Source of the DNA: Podarcis raffonei
Lineage: Eukaryota > Chordata > Lepidosauria > Squamata > Lacertidae
Direction of reading: 5' to 3'
Assembly (NCBI RefSeq): GCF_027172205.1
Contig: NC_070604.1
Span: 65,489,023-65,553,022 of the forward strand
DNA length: 64,000 nucleotides
Shown here piece after piece: positions 45,451-54,981 of this stretch. The notes under the pieces are model-generated. The model had not been told where the DNA came from. It was given only the letters and a program-made list of their open reading frames with translations, and did no database searches. Each line of letters starts with the position of its first letter. Within the stretch, counting starts at the first letter, position 1. The position numbers were made by a program, and so were the translations under genes.

Positions 45451-46678
45451 TTGGTGGGAAATGCCCTTGTGTGGTGTGCATGCAGCTACTGAAAGCGACC
45501 TGATGTTGAGAAAAGCTCCTTTGGCTTGGCTGAGCTGATCTTTGGACCTTAACTCATTTTTCTAAGAAATTTATATTTTTACAGATGAGATGAGGAGGTT
45601 TTTTTTTAAAAAAAAATGATTCCACTAATGACAGCAGCTTGAGGGATGTGGTTCTTGAGCAGGGCCATTTCCCTAGTTGCCCCCCAGTTATGGCACTCCC
45701 TTCCCTTAGAGGCAGGAGATTCCACCAAACCAGCAGGGAGCATGGTGAGGTGATCGACTCGGGGTGCAGCACAGGATCCACAGGGGCAGCAGATCCCAAC
45801 GCAGGTCTTCATTCCCTCCTTTCTTCCTTGGCAGCGAGGGAGGGACCTCTATTTGGTGATTCGTCTCAGGTGCCAAAATTTCTTGGATCTGCCCCTGCAA
45901 ACTGCAAAGAACCCAAGCAGGACATGGGGGCAAGAGCAGCTCCCGCACCACCACCACGTTGCTGATTCCTAGAAAGTTTAGGCTGCTTGCTTCTCTTCTT
46001 GTCCCTTCTTGATCTTGTTTCGAGGATCGCGATTGTTTTTATACTACTGAGGCTCCAAATACATACAGTAGTGTTTTGGGGATTTGTACCCACATTGGTC
46101 CGCATGATCTATGCACAAACCGCTTCTTTGGAGACTGAAAGCTGTAGGTTTTGCATATAAATGTCTCTTCAACAAATGAACCCATTCTTCTTTGTTTTTA
46201 TCGGTTTGACAGCCCTGCTTTGCAATAGGCTTCCTCGTGAGTAGGAAATGCTGAACCGGCACAACCACTTAAAATATTTTTAAAGTCTTAAAATATTATT
46301 CGTTTCCCATATGAGGGGCGAGGAAATACACTCATTGATACGGATCCAGGTGGTTTGTGACGCGGATCACCGCCCGCTCGCGTCTCTTTCTTTCATTCCC
46401 CCCCCCCTTAACTTCTGGTAATCCGGGTTCCGCCGGCTCCTTCCTTCGCTTCCTGCGCCCTCCCGCGCTCGGATTCAAGAATGCTCGAAGAGCAGGCGAG
46501 AGGGGAGAGCGGCAAGGGGAAGCCGTTTTGCAGCTGCCGAGCGTTCTTTTCCCCCCTCGCTCTGAAGGTGGGGCCGCCGGGACCGCGGCTGGGGAAGGAG
46601 CAGCGGCGGGTCGAGCGCACCGTGCTGCAGAGCCTGTTGTTCTATATAGGAGTGCCCGCGTGCAGGGCTTGTAACCGC

Positions 46679-46761
46679 ACCAGGATGGCCGAGTGGTTAA
46701 GGCGTTGGACTTAAGATCCAATGGACGCATGTCCGCGTGGGTTCGAACCCCACTCCTGGTA
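46679..46761 (+). tRNA. tRNA-Leu (anticodon UAA)
   Basis: 83 nt without intron. Acceptor stem ACCAGGA pairs with TCCTGGT, followed by discriminator A. The A box is GGCCGAGTGGTTAAGGC. The anticodon arm TTGGA-CTTAAGA-TCCAA gives anticodon TAA. The variable arm GGAC-GCAT-GTCC is class II, as leucine tRNAs need. The T arm/B box is GGGTTCGAACCCC. A TATATA element lies about 30-40 nt upstream (46642-46648), and a seven-T Pol III terminator follows at 46767-46773. All stems are intact, so the gene is probably active. From memory the human orthologous interval also carries a tRNA-Leu-UAA gene, so this may be a syntenic tRNA rather than a SINE-like copy. Confidence 0.97.
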
Positions 46762-46766
46762 GTTGG

Positions 46767-46773
46767 TTTTTTT
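46767..46773 (+). terminator. Pol III terminator of tRNA-Leu
   Basis: Seven T, six nucleotides after the tRNA 3' end. Confidence 0.9.
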
Positions 46774-47644
46774 ACTCTCCGGCTCTCGGTAAATTAAAAA
46801 GGAGGAAGCACGTAGACAGGGGAAAACCTCCTGGGCGAGCTTCAGCCTCTTTACGGCAGCCGCTGGGACTGAGCAGTTGCCCGGGAGGGACGGGCCGAGA
46901 GCCGCTTCCGCGCCTGTGCAGCAAAGCTAACCTGAAAGGAAGGTGTGCAAAGGATGCATATTATTAGGAATCATGGGAGGGAAGCGCTGCCGTTTAGTGC
47001 ATTTAATTTTAACTGGGTCTCCGTGCAAATATAACTTCCATCAGTCCATGCGAACCAGAGATTAAAGCCGGAGATCTGCTAAATATTTTTCGCAAAACTT
47101 AAATGGCACGTGCTGCCCTGCAACAAGAATGAAAGCAAATAAGCAGCATTTGCCCGTAAAAAAATCGTTATAGAGTGCATGGGGGGAAAGATCTGTGTAG
47201 AAACTACAAGTGTGTCGGTATAATTTTGTGGACTTGCACTTCTCTGTCCTGAAAACGGGGTCCAAACCTTCCTGAGATCCAAAGAAAACTCTTGTTCACG
47301 GATGCCACCTTTATTTGCACAGAAACCTGCATTTTCAAGCTGACAACAGAGAATAATTCTGGCGGGGAGAAGCGGGGGAGAGAGCGCTCACAGCCAACAA
47401 GCAAAAAATGAAGAAGCCCAACTGGTTATGTAACGTTAATTACAAGATATATAACATGTTAACGATTCTGTTACAAAAAAATCAGTGCCAAATGCAGTGT
47501 CACGAAGCCACAGTAGGGACATAATAATCACACAAATTATAAGGGCAACAGCAGAAAAAAAATAAGTGAATTGTAAAATGTAGGTCACAAGTAGCAGTGT
47601 GGTGACGATCCAGTTGCTCTATTACATATCACAATGGAGGGCTG

Positions 47645-47720
47645 GTCAGCTAATAATAATTTAATAATAATAATTTATTATTTGTAGCCCGCCCATCTGG
47701 CTGAGCCCATCTGGCTAACA
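47645..47720 (-). repeat. CR1-like LINE 3' end, internally shortened
   Basis: AAT-rich tail then tttgtagcccgcccatctgg and ctgagcccatctggctaaca, the antisense of the 3' end seen at 36343-36452. Confidence 0.6.
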
Positions 47721-48024
47721 CACTTCATGACGATTTAATCGTGATAAGCGAATGGCAAAATACGGAGGTGAGTTGGCGGTAAATTCTTAATCCCATCCTG
47801 AAAGGCAACACAATATCAAATGTGTTTAGAAGAGTGACACCTACTGGCTAGGTGCAGCTAATCGCTATTATAATACTTTATAAGTCAGTCGAAGTTTTTA
47901 TTTTATTTGTTTTTATTTATTTACAAATTCATAGTCTGCTCTTTCATAAAATACTGTATATAAGGATAAAACCAGCAAAGGAACCATAAAAAATTATTAA
48001 AAACATCTGTGATGACCTTCAGCC

Positions 48025-48150
48025 AACACCCTCTCAGAATAACCTACCTCACAGGGTTGTTGTGAGGATAAAATGTTGAGGAGAACTATGCAGGCCACCT
48101 CCAGCTTCCTTGGAGGAAAGGCGGGATATAAATGTAATTAAACAAATAAT
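48025..48150 (+). repeat. MIR/CORE-like SINE or CR1 tail segment
   Basis: cctacctcacagggttgttg, tgaggataaaatgttgagga, then ccttggaggaaaggcgggat and ataaatgtaattaaacaaat. This 3' segment is shared by CORE SINEs and their partner LINE; the SINE head is not seen. Confidence 0.65.
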
Positions 48151-48204
48151 ATCAGTAAATACTGCTTGGTTAAAGGGGGGGGGATCATGTTGTAAAGGCC
48201 TGTA

Positions 48205-48439
48205 CAGTGGTACCTCAGGTTAAGTACTTAATTCGTTCCGGAGGTCCGTTCTTAACCTGAAACTGTTCTTAACTTGAAGCACCACTTTAGCTAATGGGGC
48301 CTTCTTCTGCCGCCATGCTGCCGGAGCATGATTTCTGTTCTTAGCCTGAAGCAAAGTTCTTAACTCGAGGTACTATTTCTGGGTTACCGGAGTCTGTAAC
48401 CTGAAGCGTATGAAGCATATGTAACCCAAGGTACCACTG
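48205..48439. mobile_element. Tigger/pogo-like MITE
   Basis: CAGTGGTACCTCAGGTTA to acccaaggtaccactg with flanking TA. A short internal duplication (gaagcgtatgaagcatatg) near the right end distinguishes this copy. Confidence 0.9.
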
Positions 48440-48711
48440 TATAAACAATAAGAAGTTTTTAAAAGACAGCTGAAGGGAGGGAGGCTCAGATCCTGCCAAA
48501 CCTCTGCTAGAATTAAAAGTTCTTTAACACAATTGTGGTTCTTTGTCAGAGATGAACAATATGAGATGCTGCACAGGCAAAGCACTCACACAGGTTATCA
48601 CAAGCCTCTGAATCTCATCTAAAATATTTTAACTCTGTCCTGAAGGGGCTGCCACATGGGGGGGTAATATTTTTAATTAATGCCAAACCATGTGGAACTG
48701 GGTATAGGAGG

Positions 48712-48750
48712 GGTGGCTAACCTGTGGCCTTCCAGATGTTGTTGGACTAA
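48712..48750. repeat. Fragment of hAT MITE family B
   Basis: ggctaacctgtggccttcca then gatgttgttggacta: one arm only. Confidence 0.6.
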
Positions 48751-48907
48751 GCTGGCATTCCTTAACCTCTAATGACCCTTCTGGAGAGATTTGTTATGTT
48801 CCTTAAAAATCTGCAAGTCGAGAAGCTCCTGAGTGCTGCATCCATCAGAATAAGCTGCCCGTGTTTCACCCTGGAATGCAGTTATCAGAGGAACAGTAGA
48901 ACTGACA

Positions 48908-49925
48908 GCAACATTTAAGAACATACAAAGAGCCTGCCGGATCAGACCAATGGCCCGTCTAGTCCAGCAGCCTGTTCTCACAGTGGTTAGCCAGATGCGT
49001 ATGGGAAACCTGCAAGCAGGAACTGTGTGAAAAGCATTGTCCCTTTCTGCAGTTTCCAACAACTGGTATTCTGAAGAATAGTGTCTCGAACCCTAGAGAA
49101 GCAGTCTGCTTCTGAGGCAGAGCATAGTAGCCACTGATAGCCTTTATCTCCATGAATATGTCTAATCCAGGGGTCCTCAAACCTTTTCAGCAGGGGGCCA
49201 GTCAATTGTCCCTCAGACCTTGTGGGGGGATGGACTATATTTTGGAGAGAGAAAAATGAACGAGGGACGATCAGAGGTGCATGAAAGGGCTCCGGAGAGG
49301 GGCTGCTTTAAATGTCGGCCACTTGAGAGGGACGCTCAGCCAACTGTGGCTCCTGTGTCTTTCGAGTGGCATGGCCTGGCGGCAGCAGTGGAAAAACAAT
49401 GAGCGGTGCGCGAAAGGGCTCCAGAGAGGGGCTGGCACCAACAAAGCCCAGCCCCCTTCCTCCTTTAGACAGGACGGGGAGAAGCCAGGAGGAGGGAGGG
49501 AGGAGGAGGAGCTGGCACCATGTGAGGGAGAGGGAGGGAGAGGAAAGAACCTATGGGCTGGCGATCCACACGCTGATTCCCGGACCATCTGTGGGCCAGA
49601 TTTAGAAGGCAATTGGGCCTGATCTAGCCCATGGCCCTAAGTTTGCCAACCCATGGTCTAATCCTCTCTTAAAGACAGCACTGCCTCCTGTGGGAGCAAG
49701 TTCCATATTTGCTGCATGAAGAAAAACTTTCATTTGTCTGCCCTGAATCTTCCAACATTCAGCTTAATGTCCCTGAGTTCTAGTGTTATGACAGAGGGAG
49801 AAAAACTTCTCTCTGTCCATTTTATCTATGCCATGCATCATTTTAGGAACTTCTATCATGTCGCCTCTTACATGCCTTTCCTCTTAACTAAAAAGTCCCA
49901 AATGCTGCTGTTGTGTTATTTTCCT
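48908..49925 (-). repeat. CR1-like LINE, interrupted by a hAT
   Basis: Two parts, 48908-49167 and 49656-49925, are continuous in a known squamate repeat. First: ttaagaacatacaaagagcc, gatcagaccaatggcccgtc and ccatgaatatgtctaatc. Then: ctaatcctctcttaaagaca, gtgggagcaagttccatatt, ctgaatcttccaacattcag, atgtcgcctcttacatgcct and tcctcttaactaaaaagtcc. The plus strand is the antisense. The reading frame is lost. Confidence 0.75.
49168..49655. mobile_element. hAT element with perfect 8-bp TSD inside CR1-like LINE
   Basis: Starts CAGGGGTCCTCAAACCTTTT and ends gtttgccaacccatg. The duplication gtctaatc is perfect at 49160-49167 and 49656-49663. The 488-bp interior is purine- and GC-rich with open frames on both strands that do not look like transposase. 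Confidence 0.88.
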
Positions 49926-49970
49926 TTCTTTTTTTTCCCATAGTAAAAAAAATTGTACATGCTTGCTGAT

Positions 49971-50027
49971 GCTTTGCAATGTTAACTTACGGTAATGTTA
50001 ACTTTGTAATGTTAACTTACGGTAAAA
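49971..50027 (+). repeat. Small direct repeat, gttaacttacggtaa
   Basis: The motif tgttaacttacggtaa occurs twice, about 32 bases apart, with a partial third unit between (atgttaactttgtaa). Confidence 0.75.
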
Positions 50028-51609
50028 GGTTTGGAACAATAAGTACTGTAATGTGCAATTTGCACAGAAAACTCTTTACATGCGTGAATCTCCTTATCTG
50101 GAGTAGGTAAACTGCTAACATTCCTTCCCCCTGCCACATTCCTGTGCCTTTTCAGCTAACCCACTGGAGAAGGAAGTGACAGGGGTTAGGTTAATTCTCC
50201 ATCTCTTGGTCCAAACAAAGCACAAAACAAAAACTGAGTCAGTGGTTTAGGAATGAGAAAGCAGCTTATGTGTGCCCCCCCCTGGGACCCACCCCCACTC
50301 CCAGTCATGCTTACAGCCATAAATGTTTTTGGGGTGTGTATTTAAAAGTAGATTTTGAGCAGTCTAATACCCATTTACAAGTAGTCTAATATGCTTACTA
50401 TCATACTATTTTCCCTTAAACATTCTAACAATGCTTATTAAGTACCAATGCTTGCCAATCAGGCATCCAAGTACATTTAAGCTAATTGGCTAGAACATTA
50501 ACATGTTTGGTTTTTTATTGAGCAAATACAACCTGCACGTGTTTTTCATCATATCTCCATAAGAAAATAAACTGAAGGTGTGTTTGTGTGCGCGCATGTG
50601 CACACAAGTTGACTGGTAATGTGGATTGTAATCTTCTCTGGTTTATCTGGTTCTTTTAATTTTCAGCCTTCCATCCTAACAACAATAATTATTAACTGGT
50701 GCAGTCAGATACACTAATGATCTGCAAAATAGGTGTGATTCAATATGTCAGTTTAAACTCCAGTTACTTCAGAGTCTGATCAAGGCAATTTTCTTTGTTT
50801 TATATAAGGGTTACAAGAACCACTGAATGAGCACAATTTCCTTTCCCAGTTAAACAAGAGACAGATGGCATTTTTTCAACGGAATAGTTATATATGCAGT
50901 GTAACACATAACTCATACCAAACTGAGCACAAAACAGGTGTGAAGCTAACAGAACAATAAAATGCAATGGAACAAAACTTGCATTTATAGTACTGAACAA
51001 AAGCTTGCTTTCTAAAGAGAAGTGTTATTGTTGCCAGTTGAAATTATCCACCTTGTTAAGAAGCTTTTGACAGGAAGGCAAACTGGTGGTGGTTATAACT
51101 GCTCATTAAGGGAATTTCTATACAATGTTCTTAAGGGGCTTGTTATCTTTTACAAAGATAACAAATCACTCCAGGGGTGTCATTAGAGCTTAAGGAATCC
51201 TTTAAAAATAATCCAAGGGGTTGTCGGCTGAGGTGCAAATGCATGTTACAAATAGGCTCCTAACATAGAGGCTCCCACAGTTAACATATGAAATGTAATG
51301 AAACCAGTCTTTGGACAGCTTCATTTTGAGTAGAGAATCTGGCTAGGGGACAAGAGGAACTAGCTGCCATTTTCCCACTCAAAACTTTCCAGCTACTTTG
51401 CCCAGTGTAGGCTTCCTGCAGGAAGGGGAGCAGTTTTGAGGAGGGACTCAGAGCAGAAAATATGTCAATTTAAAGCACATAAACAGCAAATTCCAGTAGT
51501 CACCCACCCCTCCCTGCTTGCCACTCAACATCTCAGCATTTCATTTCAAAATAATCAAACAGTTGGGTTTTGTTACACATATAGGAGAAAGGCCAAAGGC
51601 CAGTTCTTG

Positions 51610-51785
51610 GAAAAACTGCTTTGCCCACAGAAGGTCCCAAGTTCAATCCATGACATTTCCAGGTAGGGCTGGAATAAACCTTTCTGAAATCCTGAAGAGC
51701 CGCTGTCCATCAGACTACTAGATGATGCTGAGCAAGGTAGGCCGATGTTCTGACTCAGTATCATACATCTTCCTATGTTCTTATA
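51610..51785 (+). repeat. tRNA-Ala-derived SINE, head truncated
   Basis: ctttgcccacagaaggtccc, aagttcaatccatgacattt (B box), ccaggtagggctggaataaa, agagccgctgtccatcagac and the tail ctgactcagtatcatacatc to tatgttctta. Confidence 0.78.
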
Positions 51786-51994
51786 TTTGTCACTGGTGAA
51801 AGTTGCTACCAGTGAGAGGGCAAAGTTTAGGGTTGAGGCACAGTATAAACTGGTTCTGGTATAGACTGGAACACAATGTGATTGGGGGACATTATTGCTA
51901 TATGTTTAATATGTACCATAGCTTCTTAAACTTTTATCTATTCTTATAGTTGCTGGAGGCTGATACAATGCCCTCAGGGGTTCCCTGGTAATAA

Positions 51995-52150
51995 AGAAGA
52001 GTAGTGGCTCAATGGTAGAGTACCTCCTTTGCATGCTGAAGATCCCAAGTTGAATCTTTGGCATTAACAGGTAGGATTGGGAAGGATCCCTGGAGATCTG
52101 CTGGATAGACCAGTGATGGCTCAATGTAAGGAAGTTTATTATGTTCCTAA
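51995..52150 (+). repeat. tRNA-Ala-derived SINE
   Basis: agtagtggctcaatggtaga (A box), gtacctcctttgcatgctga, aagttgaatctttggcatta (B box), acaggtaggattgggaagga and the tail ggctcaatgtaaggaagttt. Confidence 0.78.
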
Positions 52151-53572
52151 GTGCAGCACTGAGCAGGTTTTAGTAGGGTAAATGCCTAATTTGTGCAATT
52201 CAACAAAACAAGTTTCCTTCTCTTTGGGAAAACAAATCAGTCACTGTTCAAGACACTGATGTTTCTATCTTGATACTGCTCTATCACTACGTACTGCTGT
52301 ATTACAATTCAGTTTTAGTTACATGTTCAAATTGCATTTGTACAGAACAATAGATTCGTGTCTAAAACTTACATTTGCACTTAGAAAATGGGCATAAACA
52401 ACAACAACAATAGGTACATATCTTGTCTGTAAATGTTCTTATGGTTCTTCTTTTCAAATGCTGGCAGATCTTACAACGAGCTTTAAACAATTCAAAATAC
52501 TAAGCACCGAGCACTGCATTTCATTATGTGTAGATGAGTCAATGAGGTCTAATTCTTACAGATTTAAGTCGAACAAAAAAAATATACAGTACTGTATTAC
52601 AGACAAGATGCCAGAACAGGTCACCAGCCTTTTCAGGCCCATAGATACCTATGGATTTTTGAGTGAGTCCTGTGGGTGTCACCCCCACAGCACACTACTC
52701 TCATATCAGCATCTCTTCTTCCCAAGAAACTGAAAGAGAAAGTGTACATGTACACACATCACTTTCTGAATAAATCTGGATGAAAGCTGGATGCAGTAGA
52801 ATTCATCTGAGCCTTGAAAAGCTCATGGGGTGGAATCCAACATAGCACTAAGTCTCTCGTTCAGTGACCACGATAATTTTCCTTTGCACCATGGAATGTC
52901 CTCTGCCTTTCCTCTCCCTGAACATTTTCTAAGAGTTCCCCCAGCACTCTGGAACAGATTTGGAGAGGGTGCAGCTGATGCACCAGCCAAAGCTGGTGAG
53001 AGGCATTCTTCGGCATAGACTCCAGCTTGGGCCTCCATGGTTTCAAGAGAACTCCTAAACTGTGTACCTGTTCCTTTAAGTGCAACCCCATTTAGAACAG
53101 TTATTCTATATTGTATTGAATAATGTTGCGGCTGAATTTGTGTGTAACCCACCCCAGGATTGTTAAATGAGAGGCGGAGTTTATATAATGATAAAACAAA
53201 CAAATAGGACAGAAGCAGGCAACTTAGATTTCCTGCCAATGTAATTGCTCCTGCAAACTTTATAAAATGTGTTTTGAAGAGTTGTAGTAAAAATAGTAAC
53301 ATTAAGAGATGAAATCTGCTACTTTGTATTACTAAATTTACCATGGGCAGACAGTAACTTTCAGTTGCTACAACGTAGCTGTGATTATAGGCCTTGGTTA
53401 GTGGTTTCATCTGACAGGAGGATTCAAAATATCAAGTTTTGATAGGACAATTATTGAACACTCTGTTGGCTCTCATTTGTCCAATTATTATATATCAACT
53501 ACTCATTCTTCCTCCTTTTTAAATGGTTTTAAGTGTCTTCAGTGCTGTTATTAATAGCTATTTATTTGTTTC

Positions 53573-53576
<4 letters not shown>

Positions 53577-53619
<43 letters not shown>
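53577..53619. repeat. (AT)n microsatellite
   Basis: About 21 AT units followed by a short AC run. Confidence 0.97.
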
Positions 53620-53627
<8 letters not shown>

Positions 53628-53635
53628 TATATTGT

Positions 53636-53693
53636 GTGTGTTTTAGCTGTACTTGCTTTAATTCATGCTGTGAGCCACCTCGGAGAAAGGCAG

Positions 53694-53695
<2 letters not shown>
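53636..53695 (+). repeat. CR1-like LINE 3' end between two AT microsatellites
   Basis: tgtgttttagctgtacttgc, tttaattcatgctgtgagcc and acctcggagaaaggcaggag resemble the terminal part of CR1-like LINEs. An (AT)n follows directly. Confidence 0.55.

Positions 53696-53730
<35 letters not shown>
53696..53730. repeat. (AT)n microsatellite
   Basis: About 17 AT units. Confidence 0.97.
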
Positions 53731-53733
<3 letters not shown>

Positions 53734-53794
53734 AGCACAAGGGCATCTGGTGTTTCAAGCAAAGGTTTTGCAAGGTAAACTCTCACTGTGGCTG

Positions 53795-53880
53795 TGATCC
53801 ATGCATGCTTCCTCGAAAACAAGGCCCACTGTGCTCAGTGGGGCTTTACTCTTTGGTAAGCAAGCCTTCATAGGACTGTG
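53795..53880. repeat. Family D palindromic repeat
   Basis: ctgtgatccatgcatgcttc, aaggcccactgtgctcagtg, gggctttactctttggtaag and ttcataggactgtggcc. Confidence 0.55.
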
Positions 53881-54128
53881 GCCTCCCATCACACATGCCA
53901 GTTCAGTGCCTCAATCCTAAACACGCCCAGCTACGGACTGAATCCCCTCTCCAGCACAGCGAGACATGCATTTCTGAGCAAGCTAGTCTATGACCTGGCT
54001 GCACAATTTCTTAGTTGGGTGTGCCTTTAAGGGAAAGGCAGCAAAGGATTCCAGCTCTGGGCAATCTTGAGTTTCTCCTCCGAAGGGGTAGCAGGTGACC
54101 CACCGATCTCCTTGGGCGAGTGCGGTCC

Positions 54129-54270
54129 TAGAATCATAAAACTGTAGCGTTGGGAGGGTGGGACACCACGAGGGTCATCTAGCCCAACCCCCTGCAATGC
54201 AGACATCTTCTGCCCTAAGCGGGGCTCGAACCCGCAAGCCTCCTGTCGAAGAGTCCCACGCTCGGTCGGG
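54129..54270 (-). repeat. tRNA-derived SINE with CR1-like tail
   Basis: On the minus strand a tRNA-like head with box B GCGGGTTCGAGCCCCGC is followed by gggcagaagatgtctgcatt, gcagggggttgggctagatg and accctcgtggtgtccca, ending acagttttatgattcta. This is the CR1-like tail. The same plan, with a tRNA-Ile-like head, is at 62338-62490. It lies at the upstream edge of the UTRN CpG island. Confidence 0.8.
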
Positions 54271-54981
54271 CGCCCCAGGCACAGGAAAGGGGGTCCGAGT
54301 TGATTGGCAGGCCGGCAGGCCACGTGACGCTGCCACGCCGCGTTCCCAGCGCTAGAGTGTGGCGCTGCAGCTCCGACGAGGGAAGGAAGGAGGGAGGGAG
54401 GCAGAGCGGGTGGCTGCGCGCGCGCGCGTTCCAGGAACAAAGTTCCAGGCGCCGCGAAAAAAAGTTCGCTGAGAGAGTCCCTATCCAGGCGTCGTCGTGG
54501 TGCAAACTCCAAGTTGCAGGAGGGGCGCAGGCTGCCCAAGTGGCTGAGGCGAGAGAGGCGAGGCAGGCTGGCTGTATCGCCCGCCCTTCGCAGCCGCGTC
54601 CTCCCCTCCTAGCGAGCGAGGAATCCCGGGGGGCCCAGGAGGAGCCGAGGCGGGGAGGGAAGGAGGGCGCGAGGGAGGGTCCGCCCTGAGGGGGCGGTGG
54701 TGGGAGAGGCTCTTCCTCCTCCCCCGGCAGCCTCAGGGAGCGGAGCGAGAGGCAGCCTCGGGGCGCGGAGCGAGCAGTTGGGACGCCGAAACTTTCTTTT
54801 GGTCCGAGGGTTTTGGTTTAGCAACTTCTTCAGGCTGTCGGCGCTGGGTTTCATTTTACTTTTGTCTCTCTGAGAGGGAGAGAAAGCAGCAGCCCTGCGC
54901 GGAATGGAGCCTGTGATTTGACTTGGCCGGGGCAGCAGCGGATCTGGCCGGCGCTTCTCTCCTCCTGCTTCTTTCCAGCAG
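54271..54981 (+). promoter_or_regulatory. UTRN: UTRN promoter A, CpG island and 5'UTR exon 1
   Basis: GC- and CpG-rich block that continues past the exon to about 55.1 kb. A consensus donor, gcag|gtaagc, ends a non-coding exon at 54981. The next exon on this strand with UTRN coding sequence is at 57685. This matches the utrophin-A layout: a CpG-island promoter, an untranslated exon, then the exon with the ATG. The start of transcription is not determined. There is a (CG)n run at 54416-54428 and purine-rich GGAAGG/GAGG tracts. I did not find a clear N-box (TTCCGG) in the island. Confidence 0.7.

Larger units (their letters stand above)
46330..46930. promoter_or_regulatory. CpG-rich island around tRNA-Leu
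   Basis: CpG-dense sequence from about 46.33 to 46.93 kb with no protein gene that I can identify. The open frames seen here are GC by-products. The island may serve the tRNA gene or an unannotated transcript. Confidence 0.6.
41341..54120. other. STX11-UTRN intergenic region
   Basis: About 12.8 kb whose only recognised gene is tRNA-Leu(UAA). Repeats are listed separately. Stretches 43.0-43.9, 44.1-45.0, 50.05-51.6 and 52.15-53.5 kb hold nothing I can identify. 43.25-43.48 kb looks like a diverged repeat (open minus frame of 98 codons) but I cannot name it. Confidence 0.6.

Noticed and set aside
46332-46967. Frames of 70-132 codons around tRNA-Leu
   Set aside because: Overlapping frames in GC-rich DNA, several running through the tRNA itself.
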